From the NCBI GenBank assembly GCA_035498405.1, contig DATKAE010000089.1, positions 1 to 64,000 on the forward strand: a DNA stretch of 64,000 nucleotides, in the 5' to 3' direction. The notes beneath the pieces are model-generated. The model made no database searches. It saw only the letters and a list, made by a program, of their open reading frames with translations, and was not told the origin of the DNA. Source of the DNA: DATBFU01 sp035498405 (GTDB lineage Bacteria > Acidobacteriota > Thermoanaerobaculia > UBA5066 > Gp7-AA6). Numbering within the stretch: position 1 is the first letter of the stretch; the number at the start of each line of letters is the position of its first letter. Of this stretch, positions 33,033 to 41,021 are shown one piece after another. The position numbers and the translations under genes were made by a program.

Positions 33033-33928
33033 GTGCTCGCTCCGACGAGCTCCCGATAGAGCACGTCCAGACGGCCCTCCTCGGCCGCAAGGCCTCGGAT
33101 CTCTGCTCCCGCCTCGCGCACGACGTCCAAAATTCTCGGCCGGTCCGCGGCCGGACCCGGGATCAAGAGCTCGTCGCCCGCCCATGCGGCCTCGCGAGAG
33201 ATTGGCCGGATCTTCTCCAGTAGACCGGGCCGGCGCCCGTCCAGGCGCAGGCGCAGGAGCCCTCGCTGCGAGAGCCGGTCCGCGAGCTCGCGCTGCGTCA
33301 GCGAGGCGGCGAGCCTGCCGCCGACCAGAAGAGCGAAGCGGTCCGCGAGGCGCTCGACGTCGCCCAGCTGGTGGGACGTGAAGAGCAGCGTGTGTCCCTC
33401 GCGTCGGCGGCGCTCGACGAGGCCATAGAAGGCGCAGAGGCCGTCGGGATCGAGGGCGGCGGTCGGCTCGTCCAGCAGGAGGATGGGCGCGTCCGGCAGG
33501 ACGGCCACCGCGAGCCCGAGCCGCTGGGTCATGCCTCCCGAATAGGTTCCGACTCGCCGATCCGAGGCGCCGTTGAGCGAAGCGAACCGAAGCACGTCCA
33601 TGGTGCGCGAGGCCTCGGTCCGCCGCAGCTTGCGGTAGAAGTCAACGACTTCGCGCCCCGTGAGGGCCTCGGGGAATACGACCTTTTGGGGAAGGTACGA
33701 GATGACCCGGCGCGCGTCGGGGTCGCTCGGCGGTCGGCCGGGCTCCCCGATGAGGACCGAGCCCGAGGTCGGGGAGAGCAGGCCGGCGGCCGCCTTGAGT
33801 GTGGTCGTCTTGCCGGAGCCGTTGGGGCCGAGGAGGGCGATGGCCTCGCCGCGGGCAACTTCCAGAGTGAGGTCGGAAACGGCCTGCTGCGCGCCGAAGG
33901 CCTTCGAGAAATTCCGAAAGAGGATCAC
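33029..33928 (-). CDS. nosF: NosF ABC transporter ATPase
   Basis: This 299-residue ABC ATPase has Walker A GPNGSGKTT, a Q-loop at LPQKVVFPE, the signature YSGGMTQRL (a variant of LSGGQ), Walker B ILLLDEPTAALDPDG and switch His in FTSHQLGD. Such a signature and the family context identify it as NosF, which energises NosY. The tail of about 80 residues after the ABC core is an accessory domain. ATGA overlap connects it to nosD upstream and nosL downstream. Confidence 0.93.
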   Translation of the reverse strand: MILFRNFSKAFGAQQAVSDLTLEVARGEAIALLGPNGSGKTTTLKAAAGLLSPTSGSVLIGEPGRPPSDPDARRVISYLPQKVVFPEALTGREVVDFYRKLRRTEASRTMDVLRFASLNGASDRRVGTYSGGMTQRLGLAVAVLPDAPILLLDEPTAALDPDGLCAFYGLVERRRREGHTLLFTSHQLGDVERLADRFALLVGGRLAASLTQRELADRLSQRGLLRLRLDGRRPGLLEKIRPISREAAWAGDELLIPGPAADRPRILDVVREAGAEIRGLAAEEGRLDVLYRELVGAST

Positions 33929-35280
33929 CGGCGGCCCCGCCAGAGGAGCGCCGATCCGAGGACGGTCGTCGCGAGCGAGCCGAGCAGTCCCGCCAGGTGC
34001 ACCGAGCGGGCCTTCTCCGGAGGCCGCGGCACGGCGGGGAGCGACGGCGGACGAACGAGCGGCGCGCGGTCCACGGCCGCCACGGGCTCCAGGACGGGAA
34101 AGGCGCGCTCGGCGGCCCCGAGCGCCGCCGCGGCGAATCCCTGCGTGAAGAGATCGGCCGCCGTGAGGTTTCCGCGGATGTGGTCGAAGACCGAAGAGAG
34201 TCGATAGGGCCGGTCGCTCCTCCCGTCCCCGTCCAGATCCGGCTCGTCGTTGCCGGACCAGTAGTTGCCGTCGAAGTTGGTGTCCGTCCGGCGGCCGACG
34301 AGAGTCAGGGGCGTCATGTTGGCGACGAAGGAGTTGCCCTCGAAGCGATTCTCGGCGCAGGAGTCGTAGAGCACGATGGCGGTGTCCGACTCCGCGATCA
34401 CGTTGCCGCGGAAGAGGTTTCGGTAGGACCCTTCCAGGAAGATGCCCCGCGCGTTGTCGGCGATGAGGTTTGCCTCGGCCGTCACCTCGTCGCAGGCCTT
34501 CAGGAGGAGGCCGACCGAGGCGAACCCGCGGTTGTGAAGAAACCGGTTGCGCCGAAACACGATGCGCTTGGAGTACATCAGCGCCGTCCCCGCGGCGCCG
34601 TTCTCGAACAGGTTGTCTTCGAAGACGTTGTCATCCGAGAACATGTAGTGCAGGCCGTATCGAAGGTCCCGGGCGCTGTTGTCGGCGATGAATCCCCGGG
34701 AGGAGGACTGGATGTAGAAACCGTCGCGCACGTCCACGATCGCATTGCCGACGAGGCGGAAATCGGTCGTGTTCCAGACGTGGATGCCGGACCCCTTCTC
34801 GCCGGGGTCCTTGCCCGGGATGCCGCGGATCGTGCAGCGCTCGACGATCGATCCGTCGGCCTCGCGCAGATAGATGCCGAAGAGCGCATTGGAGATCCGG
34901 CAATCCCGAATGGTGACGCGCTTGGCGGCGACGTGGATTCCCGAAGGGTCGCGGCCGAGGTCTCCCCCCCCGCCTCCGTCGACGTCGAACCCCTCGATCG
35001 TCGCTCCGTCGGTGCGCACTCGAACGACGCTTCCCGTGCCCGAGCCCACGAGCCGGGGGCGCCCGCGGCCGGAGAGGGTGATCCGGCGATCGATGAAGAC
35101 GTCGCCCCGGTAGGTGCCGGGCCCGACCTCGACGACCGCGCCCTCGGGCGCGGCGTCGATCCGGGCTTGGAGCGGCGAGAGGGCGGACGGCGCCGGGCGG
35201 CCCTCGAGCCCGGCCGCGGAAGCCGGCGCCATCTCGCTGCCCGTGATGGCAAGGACCAGGGCGAGCGGGGCGGCGATCAT
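33925..35280 (-). CDS. nosD: NosD periplasmic copper-site assembly protein
   Basis: This 451-residue protein starts at ATG 35280 with a signal peptide, followed by right-handed parallel beta-helix repeats (IHVAAKRVTIRDCRISNALFGIYL, GIFLEGSYRNLFRGNVIAESDTAIVLYDSC, DGNYWSGNDEPDLDGDG). This is the NosD/CASH-type carbohydrate-binding fold. The GNYWSG segment is typical of NosD. A C-terminal hydrophobic helix (LLGSLATTVLGSALLW) and a basic end suggest membrane tethering. It works with NosFY in CuZ assembly. The overlap with the upstream nosB-like gene is ATGA. Confidence 0.93.
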   Translation of the reverse strand: MIAAPLALVLAITGSEMAPASAAGLEGRPAPSALSPLQARIDAAPEGAVVEVGPGTYRGDVFIDRRITLSGRGRPRLVGSGTGSVVRVRTDGATIEGFDVDGGGGGDLGRDPSGIHVAAKRVTIRDCRISNALFGIYLREADGSIVERCTIRGIPGKDPGEKGSGIHVWNTTDFRLVGNAIVDVRDGFYIQSSSRGFIADNSARDLRYGLHYMFSDDNVFEDNLFENGAAGTALMYSKRIVFRRNRFLHNRGFASVGLLLKACDEVTAEANLIADNARGIFLEGSYRNLFRGNVIAESDTAIVLYDSCAENRFEGNSFVANMTPLTLVGRRTDTNFDGNYWSGNDEPDLDGDGRSDRPYRLSSVFDHIRGNLTAADLFTQGFAAAALGAAERAFPVLEPVAAVDRAPLVRPPSLPAVPRPPEKARSVHLAGLLGSLATTVLGSALLWRGRR

Positions 35281-35927
35281 CCCGCCGACTTCGCTTCCTC
35301 GGCCTCCTCGTGCCGCGCCCCCCGCCAGGCCAGCACGAACGCGATCAGCAGAACCAAAGCGACCGCCGCCAGCGCATAGGAACCCGCGGCCGGGTACGAG
35401 TACACCTCGAAGTTCGCGAGCTTCTTGTAGCCGAAGACCGGCGGCATGAACGGCGGGACCTTCACCGAGGCGGTGGGCGCGAGGTTGTGGCCGTAGTTGT
35501 AGAGCTTGTACCCGAAGGACCATAGCGAGAAGAGCGCGAAGTAGAGGTAGAGGACGAAGACGTCGATCAGGTCGCTCAACTTGCCGTGCACGGGGGCGCG
35601 CAGGAAGAGCAGGCCGAGCATGCCCACGACGAACGGAATCCACTTGAACTCCGTGAATTCCGCCGTGGTCAACTCCTTCATCCCGATGTAATGGTTCAGG
35701 ATGTTGATCTCCTTGACGTCCTGCCCGTTGTTGCCGCCCTCGAGCTTGTAGCTGTAGATGCCGAGGCGCAGACCATCGGGATACTGCGGCGCGAACATCG
35801 TCAGCTTCCAGAGGGGCGCGAGGTACGTGGGAATGAGCAGCAAGAACGCAATGACCAGCAGAAGCCGCGGCCCGGGAGCCAGAGGCAGGGTGAGAAGCCG
35901 ATTGCTCCTCTCGATGATGGGTTTCAT
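35277..35927 (-). CDS. nosB: NosB-like integral membrane protein
   Basis: This 216-residue protein has about four to five helices: one after an N-terminal SNRLLTLPL, then a long loop (DGLRLGIYSYKLEGGNNGQDVKEINILNHYIGM) and helices to the C-terminus. It sits between nosZ and nosD, as NosB does in clade II nos clusters such as that of Wolinella. NosB's exact function is not established, but it is associated with NosZ maturation. The identification relies on position, length and topology. Confidence 0.75.
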   Translation of the reverse strand: MKPIIERSNRLLTLPLAPGPRLLLVIAFLLLIPTYLAPLWKLTMFAPQYPDGLRLGIYSYKLEGGNNGQDVKEINILNHYIGMKELTTAEFTEFKWIPFVVGMLGLLFLRAPVHGKLSDLIDVFVLYLYFALFSLWSFGYKLYNYGHNLAPTASVKVPPFMPPVFGYKKLANFEVYSYPAAGSYALAAVALVLLIAFVLAWRGARHEEAEEAKSAG

Positions 35928-35986
35928 GTGACTCTCCTCGGCGGTGAGGGGGCGGCGGAAGCCGCCGCCCCTCCCGGCCGTCGGGA

Positions 35987-37867
35987 TTATCCCTTCTTCG
36001 GCTTGACGATGAGGTAGCCCTGCATCTCCTGGTGGAGGGCCGAGCAGAAGTTGGTGCAGTAGTAGGGGAAGACGCCCGCCTTGTCGGCCTTGAACGTGAC
36101 GGTCTTGGTCTCACCCGGATCACAGACCACGTTGATGTTGTAGTCGAGCAGGCCGAATCCGTGGAGCTCGTCGGTGGTCTGCTCGATGTTGGTCATCGCC
36201 ACCTTGACGGTGTCTCCCTGCTCGACCTCGATGGCGGTCGGCGTGATGGTGGAGCGAACGAGCACCACCTTCGCCAGCACGTTGTTGCCCTGACGGGTCA
36301 CGCCGGCGTCCTTGACGTCCCAGATCGCGAGCGGATTCTTGTTCTCCTCCTTCGGGTAGACCTCGATCGGGTGGAGCGTCTTGGCGCTGATCATCTGGGC
36401 ATAGTGCGGCTCCGGCTCGGTGAAGGCGTCGTAGAGGAGCTTCATCTTCTCTTCCGAGATGTCGACCAGCTGCGAGGATTCCGGCTGTGACGGGCCGACC
36501 GACAGGTGCCGTCCGTGAGACAGCTTGTTGAGCCCGACGAGGTACTTGCCCTTCGGGGAGCAGGTGTCGCCTTCGGCCGCACAGAGGTGGCCGATCGAAT
36601 AGGACATCGGAATCTTGTCGACGACTTCCCAGGTGCCGAGCTTCCACTTGGCGATGGCGCTGTCGACGAAGAGCGACGTGTAGGCGAATCCGTCCGGTCC
36701 GAATTGCGTGTGGAGGGGCCCGAGCCCGACCGGCACCTCGGCGTCCTTGATCGATTCATACTTCAAGACCGGGATGCCGTCCTCGTCCCCGGTGAAGTCC
36801 TTGTTTCGGATCGCGGTCTGGATCTTCTCGAAGTTGAACACCGTTGTGACGCCCTGGAGTTTGCCCGAGCCGACGACGTACTTGCCGTCGGGCGAGACGT
36901 CGACGCCGTGGGGCGATTTGCCGCAGGGCATCAGATAGATCAGGCCCGGGACCTTCTTCGGGTCGATGACCTTGACGCCGCCGACCATGTCGCCCTTGCC
37001 CTCGGCGACAGCCTTCTCGACGGCCTTCCAGTCGACCGCGGCGATGTAGTCGCGATCTCTCTGGGATGCGGTGACCTCGAGCTTCCCGGTGGCCCGCTCG
37101 GAGTTGTAGCAGGTCCAGAACATCCAGCCGTCGGAGACCTTCTTGCCCGCGTCGCCGAGGTCCCAGTCGAAGGGCGGGGTCATGATCTCCCAGCCGAGCG
37201 CCATTTGGCCCGTCTTCGGGTCGATCTTCACGGCCACCAGGACGCCCTTGTAGTCCGTCGCGTACTTGTCGATCGGGGCCACGCTGCCCTTGGGGATGGG
37301 GATCGAGAAGCGGGACGCCATCATGGAGTATTCGGTGTTCGGCGTGACGAAGGCCGAGCCGTGGTTGCCCGAGACGTTGGGGATCGGCCCCAGGATCTGC
37401 TTGGTCTTGAAGTCGCGCAGGTCGATGCGCGCCACCCGGCCGTTCATGTCGTTGACGAAGAGCCAACGGCCGTCGTAGTCGCCGTTGGTCTCCGACAGCG
37501 ACGGGTGGTGGACGTCGCCCCACGTCAGGTTGCCGAGCATGGCCTTCGACTCGTCATCGAAGCCGTAGCCGGTGGCCGAGTAGGGCGCGTACACCGGGAT
37601 CGTCGAGAGGTGGCGCATCGAGGGGATGCCAAACACGTAGACGTTGCCCGAGTGACCGCCCGACGAGAACATGTAGAACTCGTCGAGATCCCCCGGCGCG
37701 ACGTAGGTCTTCTGCGCCGCGACGGCCATGTCCGACGCGCCGGCCGGGCCGCCCTTCCGGGCTCCCGCCTTGGGCGCGCTCGGCGCGCACCGGCCCGCGA
37801 GCGCTACGAGGACGGCGAAGGCGGCCACGGCGCTCCAGGTGATCCAAGTCTTTTTCCGCTTACTCAT
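35987..37867 (-). CDS. nosZ: Nitrous-oxide reductase, clade II (Sec-type)
   Basis: This 626-residue periplasmic enzyme reduces N2O to N2. The N-terminal signal is basic and hydrophobic without a twin-arginine motif (MSKRKKTWITWSAVAAFAVL), which places it in the Sec-dependent clade II. The seven-bladed propeller that houses CuZ shows conserved His-containing segments (DVHHPSLSETNGDYDG, SPHGVDVSPDG, LGPLHTQFG, IGHLCAAEGD, LSHGRHLSVGPSQPES). The C-terminal CuA cupredoxin carries CxxxCxxxHxxM at Cys604, Cys608, His612 and Met615. FWTCYNSE is a clade II marker region. It lies 59 bases before nosB and is followed upstream by the electron-transfer subunits. Confidence 0.97.
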   Translation of the reverse strand: MSKRKKTWITWSAVAAFAVLVALAGRCAPSAPKAGARKGGPAGASDMAVAAQKTYVAPGDLDEFYMFSSGGHSGNVYVFGIPSMRHLSTIPVYAPYSATGYGFDDESKAMLGNLTWGDVHHPSLSETNGDYDGRWLFVNDMNGRVARIDLRDFKTKQILGPIPNVSGNHGSAFVTPNTEYSMMASRFSIPIPKGSVAPIDKYATDYKGVLVAVKIDPKTGQMALGWEIMTPPFDWDLGDAGKKVSDGWMFWTCYNSERATGKLEVTASQRDRDYIAAVDWKAVEKAVAEGKGDMVGGVKVIDPKKVPGLIYLMPCGKSPHGVDVSPDGKYVVGSGKLQGVTTVFNFEKIQTAIRNKDFTGDEDGIPVLKYESIKDAEVPVGLGPLHTQFGPDGFAYTSLFVDSAIAKWKLGTWEVVDKIPMSYSIGHLCAAEGDTCSPKGKYLVGLNKLSHGRHLSVGPSQPESSQLVDISEEKMKLLYDAFTEPEPHYAQMISAKTLHPIEVYPKEENKNPLAIWDVKDAGVTRQGNNVLAKVVLVRSTITPTAIEVEQGDTVKVAMTNIEQTTDELHGFGLLDYNINVVCDPGETKTVTFKADKAGVFPYYCTNFCSALHQEMQGYLIVKPKKG

Positions 37868-37894
37868 GTTTCTCTCCTTCTTTCAATCTCGAAC

Positions 37895-37907
37895 TTCGAA
37901 ATTCGAA
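37895..37907. repeat. Inverted repeat upstream of nosZ
   Basis: Two TTCGAA palindromes separated by one A sit in the 45-base gap between the cytochrome c stop and the nosZ start, followed on the minus strand by a ribosome site (AGAAGGAGAG). It could be a weak processing or regulatory site. Confidence 0.3.
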
Positions 37908-37912
37908 AGTGC

Positions 37913-39151
37913 TCAATGTCCTCCGACCTCTCCGGCGGCGGGTTTTTGCCCGGCCGCCTTCTGTTTCTGATACTCGCCGAACGCCTCGCGGAGCTTTTCG
38001 ACGGCGGTCTGTTTCTCCTGGGGCGACAGGACGATCTGGCGAGACAGCACCACGGCCATCGTCCCGGTCGGCTCGCGCAGGAAGTCGTCGACGGTCCTCC
38101 CGAATCGGGCCTGGACGTCTTCGACGGCCGTCGAGAGATCCGGCCCGATCTGGGCGGGGCTCTTGACGCCGAGCGCCTGGATCGAGTGGCAGACGAAGCA
38201 GCCGGTCTTCACGAACCAGGCGCCGGGCCCGCTCTTCATGCGCTGCTCCTCGGCGATCTCCTCCGGGGTTTGCGGGTCGGTCCGGGCGAGCCCGGGGCGG
38301 TAGTCGGCCGGGATCGGCGCGCGCCGCCAGGACAGCGCGAGCATCGCGATCGCCTGCGCCTCGCGCGTCGTCAGATGGAAGTTCGGCATGACCGTGTCGG
38401 GGACGAGAGCCCGCGGGTCCTTCAGGTGGGCGACGTGCCAGGCGAAGGCGGTCTTCTGGCCCGAGAGCCGGCCGTACTCGTATTGTTCGGGCGCCTTGTC
38501 GCCGACCCAGGTCAGGTCGGGACCGATCGTGCCGCCACGCCCGTTGATGACATGGCAGGCCCGGCAGCCCTTTTCGCGGACGAGCCGCTTGGCGAGGTTG
38601 ATCTCGTCGGCGCCGGGTGTCGCCCGGTCGTAGCGGTGGCAGACGTTGCAGTTCATCTGCATGAGGGCGGTCTTGCTCGCGGCGAGCGTGTAGGCCTCTC
38701 CGAGCTCGGAGCCCAGGAGCGGCTCCTCCCAGTGCTCGACAGGCCCGTGCGCCGATGCGGCATCGATCGCCCAGCCCTGTCCCCCGTGGCAGGCCGTGCA
38801 GCCGTACTTCTCGACCGGGTGCCCCTTCAAGGGCTCGGCCGGGTGCGTCTTGAAGGGGTTCTCCGCCTTCTCGAATCCTTTCCACTGGACCGCCTGATGG
38901 CACGTGATGCACCGGTCGGCGCGGCGCATCTCCGAGACCCAGATCTGTTGGACGCCCCTCGGGATTTCCTTGGCCTTTTCCGCGCCGAGCTTCTCGGCCA
39001 CCATCGCGCGGAAGGCGTACTGGTAGTAGCGCCAATCGTGCTTGCGGTCGCTCCAGGCAAAGAGCACCGTCGAGACGACGAGGAGGACGCCGATGATGGC
39101 GAGGACCGGACGGTCCTTCTTCGGGTAGGGGGAGTCCGTTCTCTGTTCCAC
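37913..39151 (-). CDS. Membrane-anchored five-haem cytochrome c
   Basis: This 412-residue protein has an N-terminal anchor (VLAIIGVLLVVSTVLFAWS). Five CxxCH haem motifs are visible: CITCH, CTACH, CNVCH, CRACH and CFVCH. The last two have the downstream Met/Phe context of soluble class I c-type domains, and the C-terminal part ends in a helical AREAFGEYQKQK-like segment. With the Rieske and cytochrome b genes upstream it forms a bc-type module, with nosZ downstream as the probable electron acceptor. The first half resembles the multihaem c of alternative bc complexes. The start at 39151 follows the cytochrome b stop by 1 base. Confidence 0.9.
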   Translation of the reverse strand: MEQRTDSPYPKKDRPVLAIIGVLLVVSTVLFAWSDRKHDWRYYQYAFRAMVAEKLGAEKAKEIPRGVQQIWVSEMRRADRCITCHQAVQWKGFEKAENPFKTHPAEPLKGHPVEKYGCTACHGGQGWAIDAASAHGPVEHWEEPLLGSELGEAYTLAASKTALMQMNCNVCHRYDRATPGADEINLAKRLVREKGCRACHVINGRGGTIGPDLTWVGDKAPEQYEYGRLSGQKTAFAWHVAHLKDPRALVPDTVMPNFHLTTREAQAIAMLALSWRRAPIPADYRPGLARTDPQTPEEIAEEQRMKSGPGAWFVKTGCFVCHSIQALGVKSPAQIGPDLSTAVEDVQARFGRTVDDFLREPTGTMAVVLSRQIVLSPQEKQTAVEKLREAFGEYQKQKAAGQKPAAGEVGGH

Positions 39152-39152
39152 G

Positions 39153-40496
39153 TCAGATCCTCGACGGCAATTCCGGCCACGGCTGCCATGGCCAGTAGAA
39201 GTGCCAGTAGGGGCCGCGGAGGAACGTCCCGATCACCGTCAGGGCGATCACGCCGGCGACCAGCAACAGGAAGATCAGGTTCTGCCGGCGCCGGCTCGAC
39301 GCGAACCAGGCTCCGGCGGCGCCGCCCGGGCTCTTGTCCAGCCAGGGCCAGACCGTCAGCAGCGCCAGGAGCGCCCCGGGCAGGAGCACGCCGCCCAGAA
39401 ACGCGCCGTTGATGGTGAAGGAGCCGATGTGGACCGTCGTGTCGGTGACGATCTCCTGAAGCCACAGGAAGTACCAGGGCGCCTTGGCGGGGTTGGGAGT
39501 GATCAGCGCGTTGGCGGGCTCCTCGAGCGGCGAGCGCACGAAGACCGAAAGGATCCCGACGACCGCGATCGTTCCCAGGATCACGATGGCAATGCGGCGG
39601 GTCAGATCCGGCACGGAGTTGACGGTCGTCCCGGAAGCTTCGAGTGTCGAGGCGTGAATCTGCGGCGAGGTCCCGCGCGCCACGCCGAGCAGCGTGTAGG
39701 TCTTCGATTTCGAGGCCGGCAGCTCGGTCTTCTCGGCGCTCCGCCGGGCGGCGTCCGCGCAGGCGAGGCCGCCGTCCTTGCGAACGCGCCACATGTGGTA
39801 CGCGTAGAGGACGCCGATGATCATCGGTAGGAACAGGACGTGCAGGACGTAGAAGCGGATCAGCGTCGCCTGTTCGATCGTGCGGCCGCCGATCAGGAGC
39901 TCTCGGACCGTCGGCCCGACGTAGGGAACCGAGGAGGCGATGTTGGTGCCGACCGTCACGGCCCAGTACGCGAGCTGGTCCCAGGGGAGGAGGTAGCCGG
40001 TGAAGGAGAGGAACAGCGTCAGGAGCAGCATCCCGACCCCGAGGACCCAGTTCCACTCGCGCTTCTGATTGCGGCCCATTCCGTTCTTGTAGGCGCCGGT
40101 GACGAAGACGCGCACCAGGTGCAGGAAGACCGCGGCGACCATCAGGTGCGCCGAGATCCGGTGAACGGCGCGGATCCAGGAGCCGAAGGTGATGACGTAC
40201 TCGATGTCCTTGACCGAGGCGTACGCGCGCTCGACCGACGGGATGTAGAGGAAGAGCAACGGCAGCCCCGAGAGGACGAGAAGGAAGAGCAGGGCCGCCG
40301 AGACCGTGCCGAGCCAGAACGAGTAGTTCCAGGCGAGCGAGGGCTTGTAGGTCTTGGCCGGAAACCAGTGGAGCAGGAAGTTGGAGACGACGGCGTCGCC
40401 GGCCTCCCGATCAGAGGCGGGACGGAAGCTCCACCAATGCCTCGGGTGAACGCCGGGGGCGGCGGGGGGATGCGGTTTCGCGGCGGCCGAGCTCAT
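39153..40496 (-). CDS. Cytochrome b subunit of bc-type complex
   Basis: This 447-residue membrane protein has haem-binding His pairs in two helices (the RAVHRISAHLMVAAVFLHLVRV and YVLHVLFLPMIIGVLYAYHMWRV regions) and the cytochrome b motif FTGYLLPWDQLAYWA. The b6f-type subunit IV-like region is fused at the C-terminus, with PWYFLWLQE, a Qo-site segment (the position of PEWY is altered). It would oxidise quinol and pass electrons to the Rieske protein and cytochrome c. It is 10 bases downstream of the Rieske gene. Confidence 0.93.
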   Translation of the reverse strand: MSSAAAKPHPPAAPGVHPRHWWSFRPASDREAGDAVVSNFLLHWFPAKTYKPSLAWNYSFWLGTVSAALLFLLVLSGLPLLFLYIPSVERAYASVKDIEYVITFGSWIRAVHRISAHLMVAAVFLHLVRVFVTGAYKNGMGRNQKREWNWVLGVGMLLLTLFLSFTGYLLPWDQLAYWAVTVGTNIASSVPYVGPTVRELLIGGRTIEQATLIRFYVLHVLFLPMIIGVLYAYHMWRVRKDGGLACADAARRSAEKTELPASKSKTYTLLGVARGTSPQIHASTLEASGTTVNSVPDLTRRIAIVILGTIAVVGILSVFVRSPLEEPANALITPNPAKAPWYFLWLQEIVTDTTVHIGSFTINGAFLGGVLLPGALLALLTVWPWLDKSPGGAAGAWFASSRRRQNLIFLLLVAGVIALTVIGTFLRGPYWHFYWPWQPWPELPSRI

Positions 40497-40506
40497 GGTT
40501 CCTCCT

Positions 40507-41007
40507 TCAGGCGACCGTCAGGCGGAAGTCGCGATCGACGGGCCGCGCCAGGTCGACGACCAGCTGCCCGTCCTCCGCCGCGACCGACAGGTGGTACCAG
40601 GCGAGGGGCTTCGGGGCCGGGCCCGAGACGTTGGTGCCGTCCCCGTTGTAGCGGGAGCCATGACACGGGCAGAGGAAGCGGTGGGTCAGCCGCAGGCTCT
40701 TGCCGTCCACCGTCCGCGTTTCGACCTGCGACAACGCCTCCGCGCGCACGGTGCAGCCCAGATGCGTGCAGACGGCCGAGATGGCATGGAAGGTCTTGCC
40801 TTCCCGGAAGACGTACAGGCGCTGATCCGGGAGAAACTGCAGGCCGTCGGGGAAATCGTTCGGCATGCCGAGCTTGACGGTCGTGGGGGAGTCGTAGGAG
40901 ACGTTGGGCACGAGCGATCGCATGGAAGCGACCGTCTGGGCGCCGAGCGCCGCGATCCCGCTTCCGATCCCGAGCTTCACGAGGAACTCCCGCCGGTCTT
41001 TGGACAT
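40507..41007 (-). CDS. Rieske [2Fe-2S] protein
   Basis: This 166-residue protein starts at ATG 41007 and has a twin-arginine signal (DRREFLVKLGIGSGIAALGA). The two cluster motifs are CTHLGC and CPCHGS, both with the His ligands. The rest is the Rieske beta fold. It is the high-potential acceptor for quinol oxidation in the adjacent cytochrome b complex. It lies 14 bases downstream of the flavoprotein gene and has no ATGA overlap. Confidence 0.95.
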   Translation of the reverse strand: MSKDRREFLVKLGIGSGIAALGAQTVASMRSLVPNVSYDSPTTVKLGMPNDFPDGLQFLPDQRLYVFREGKTFHAISAVCTHLGCTVRAEALSQVETRTVDGKSLRLTHRFLCPCHGSRYNGDGTNVSGPAPKPLAWYHLSVAAEDGQLVVDLARPVDRDFRLTVA

Positions 41008-41021
41008 GACTTTGGACTCCT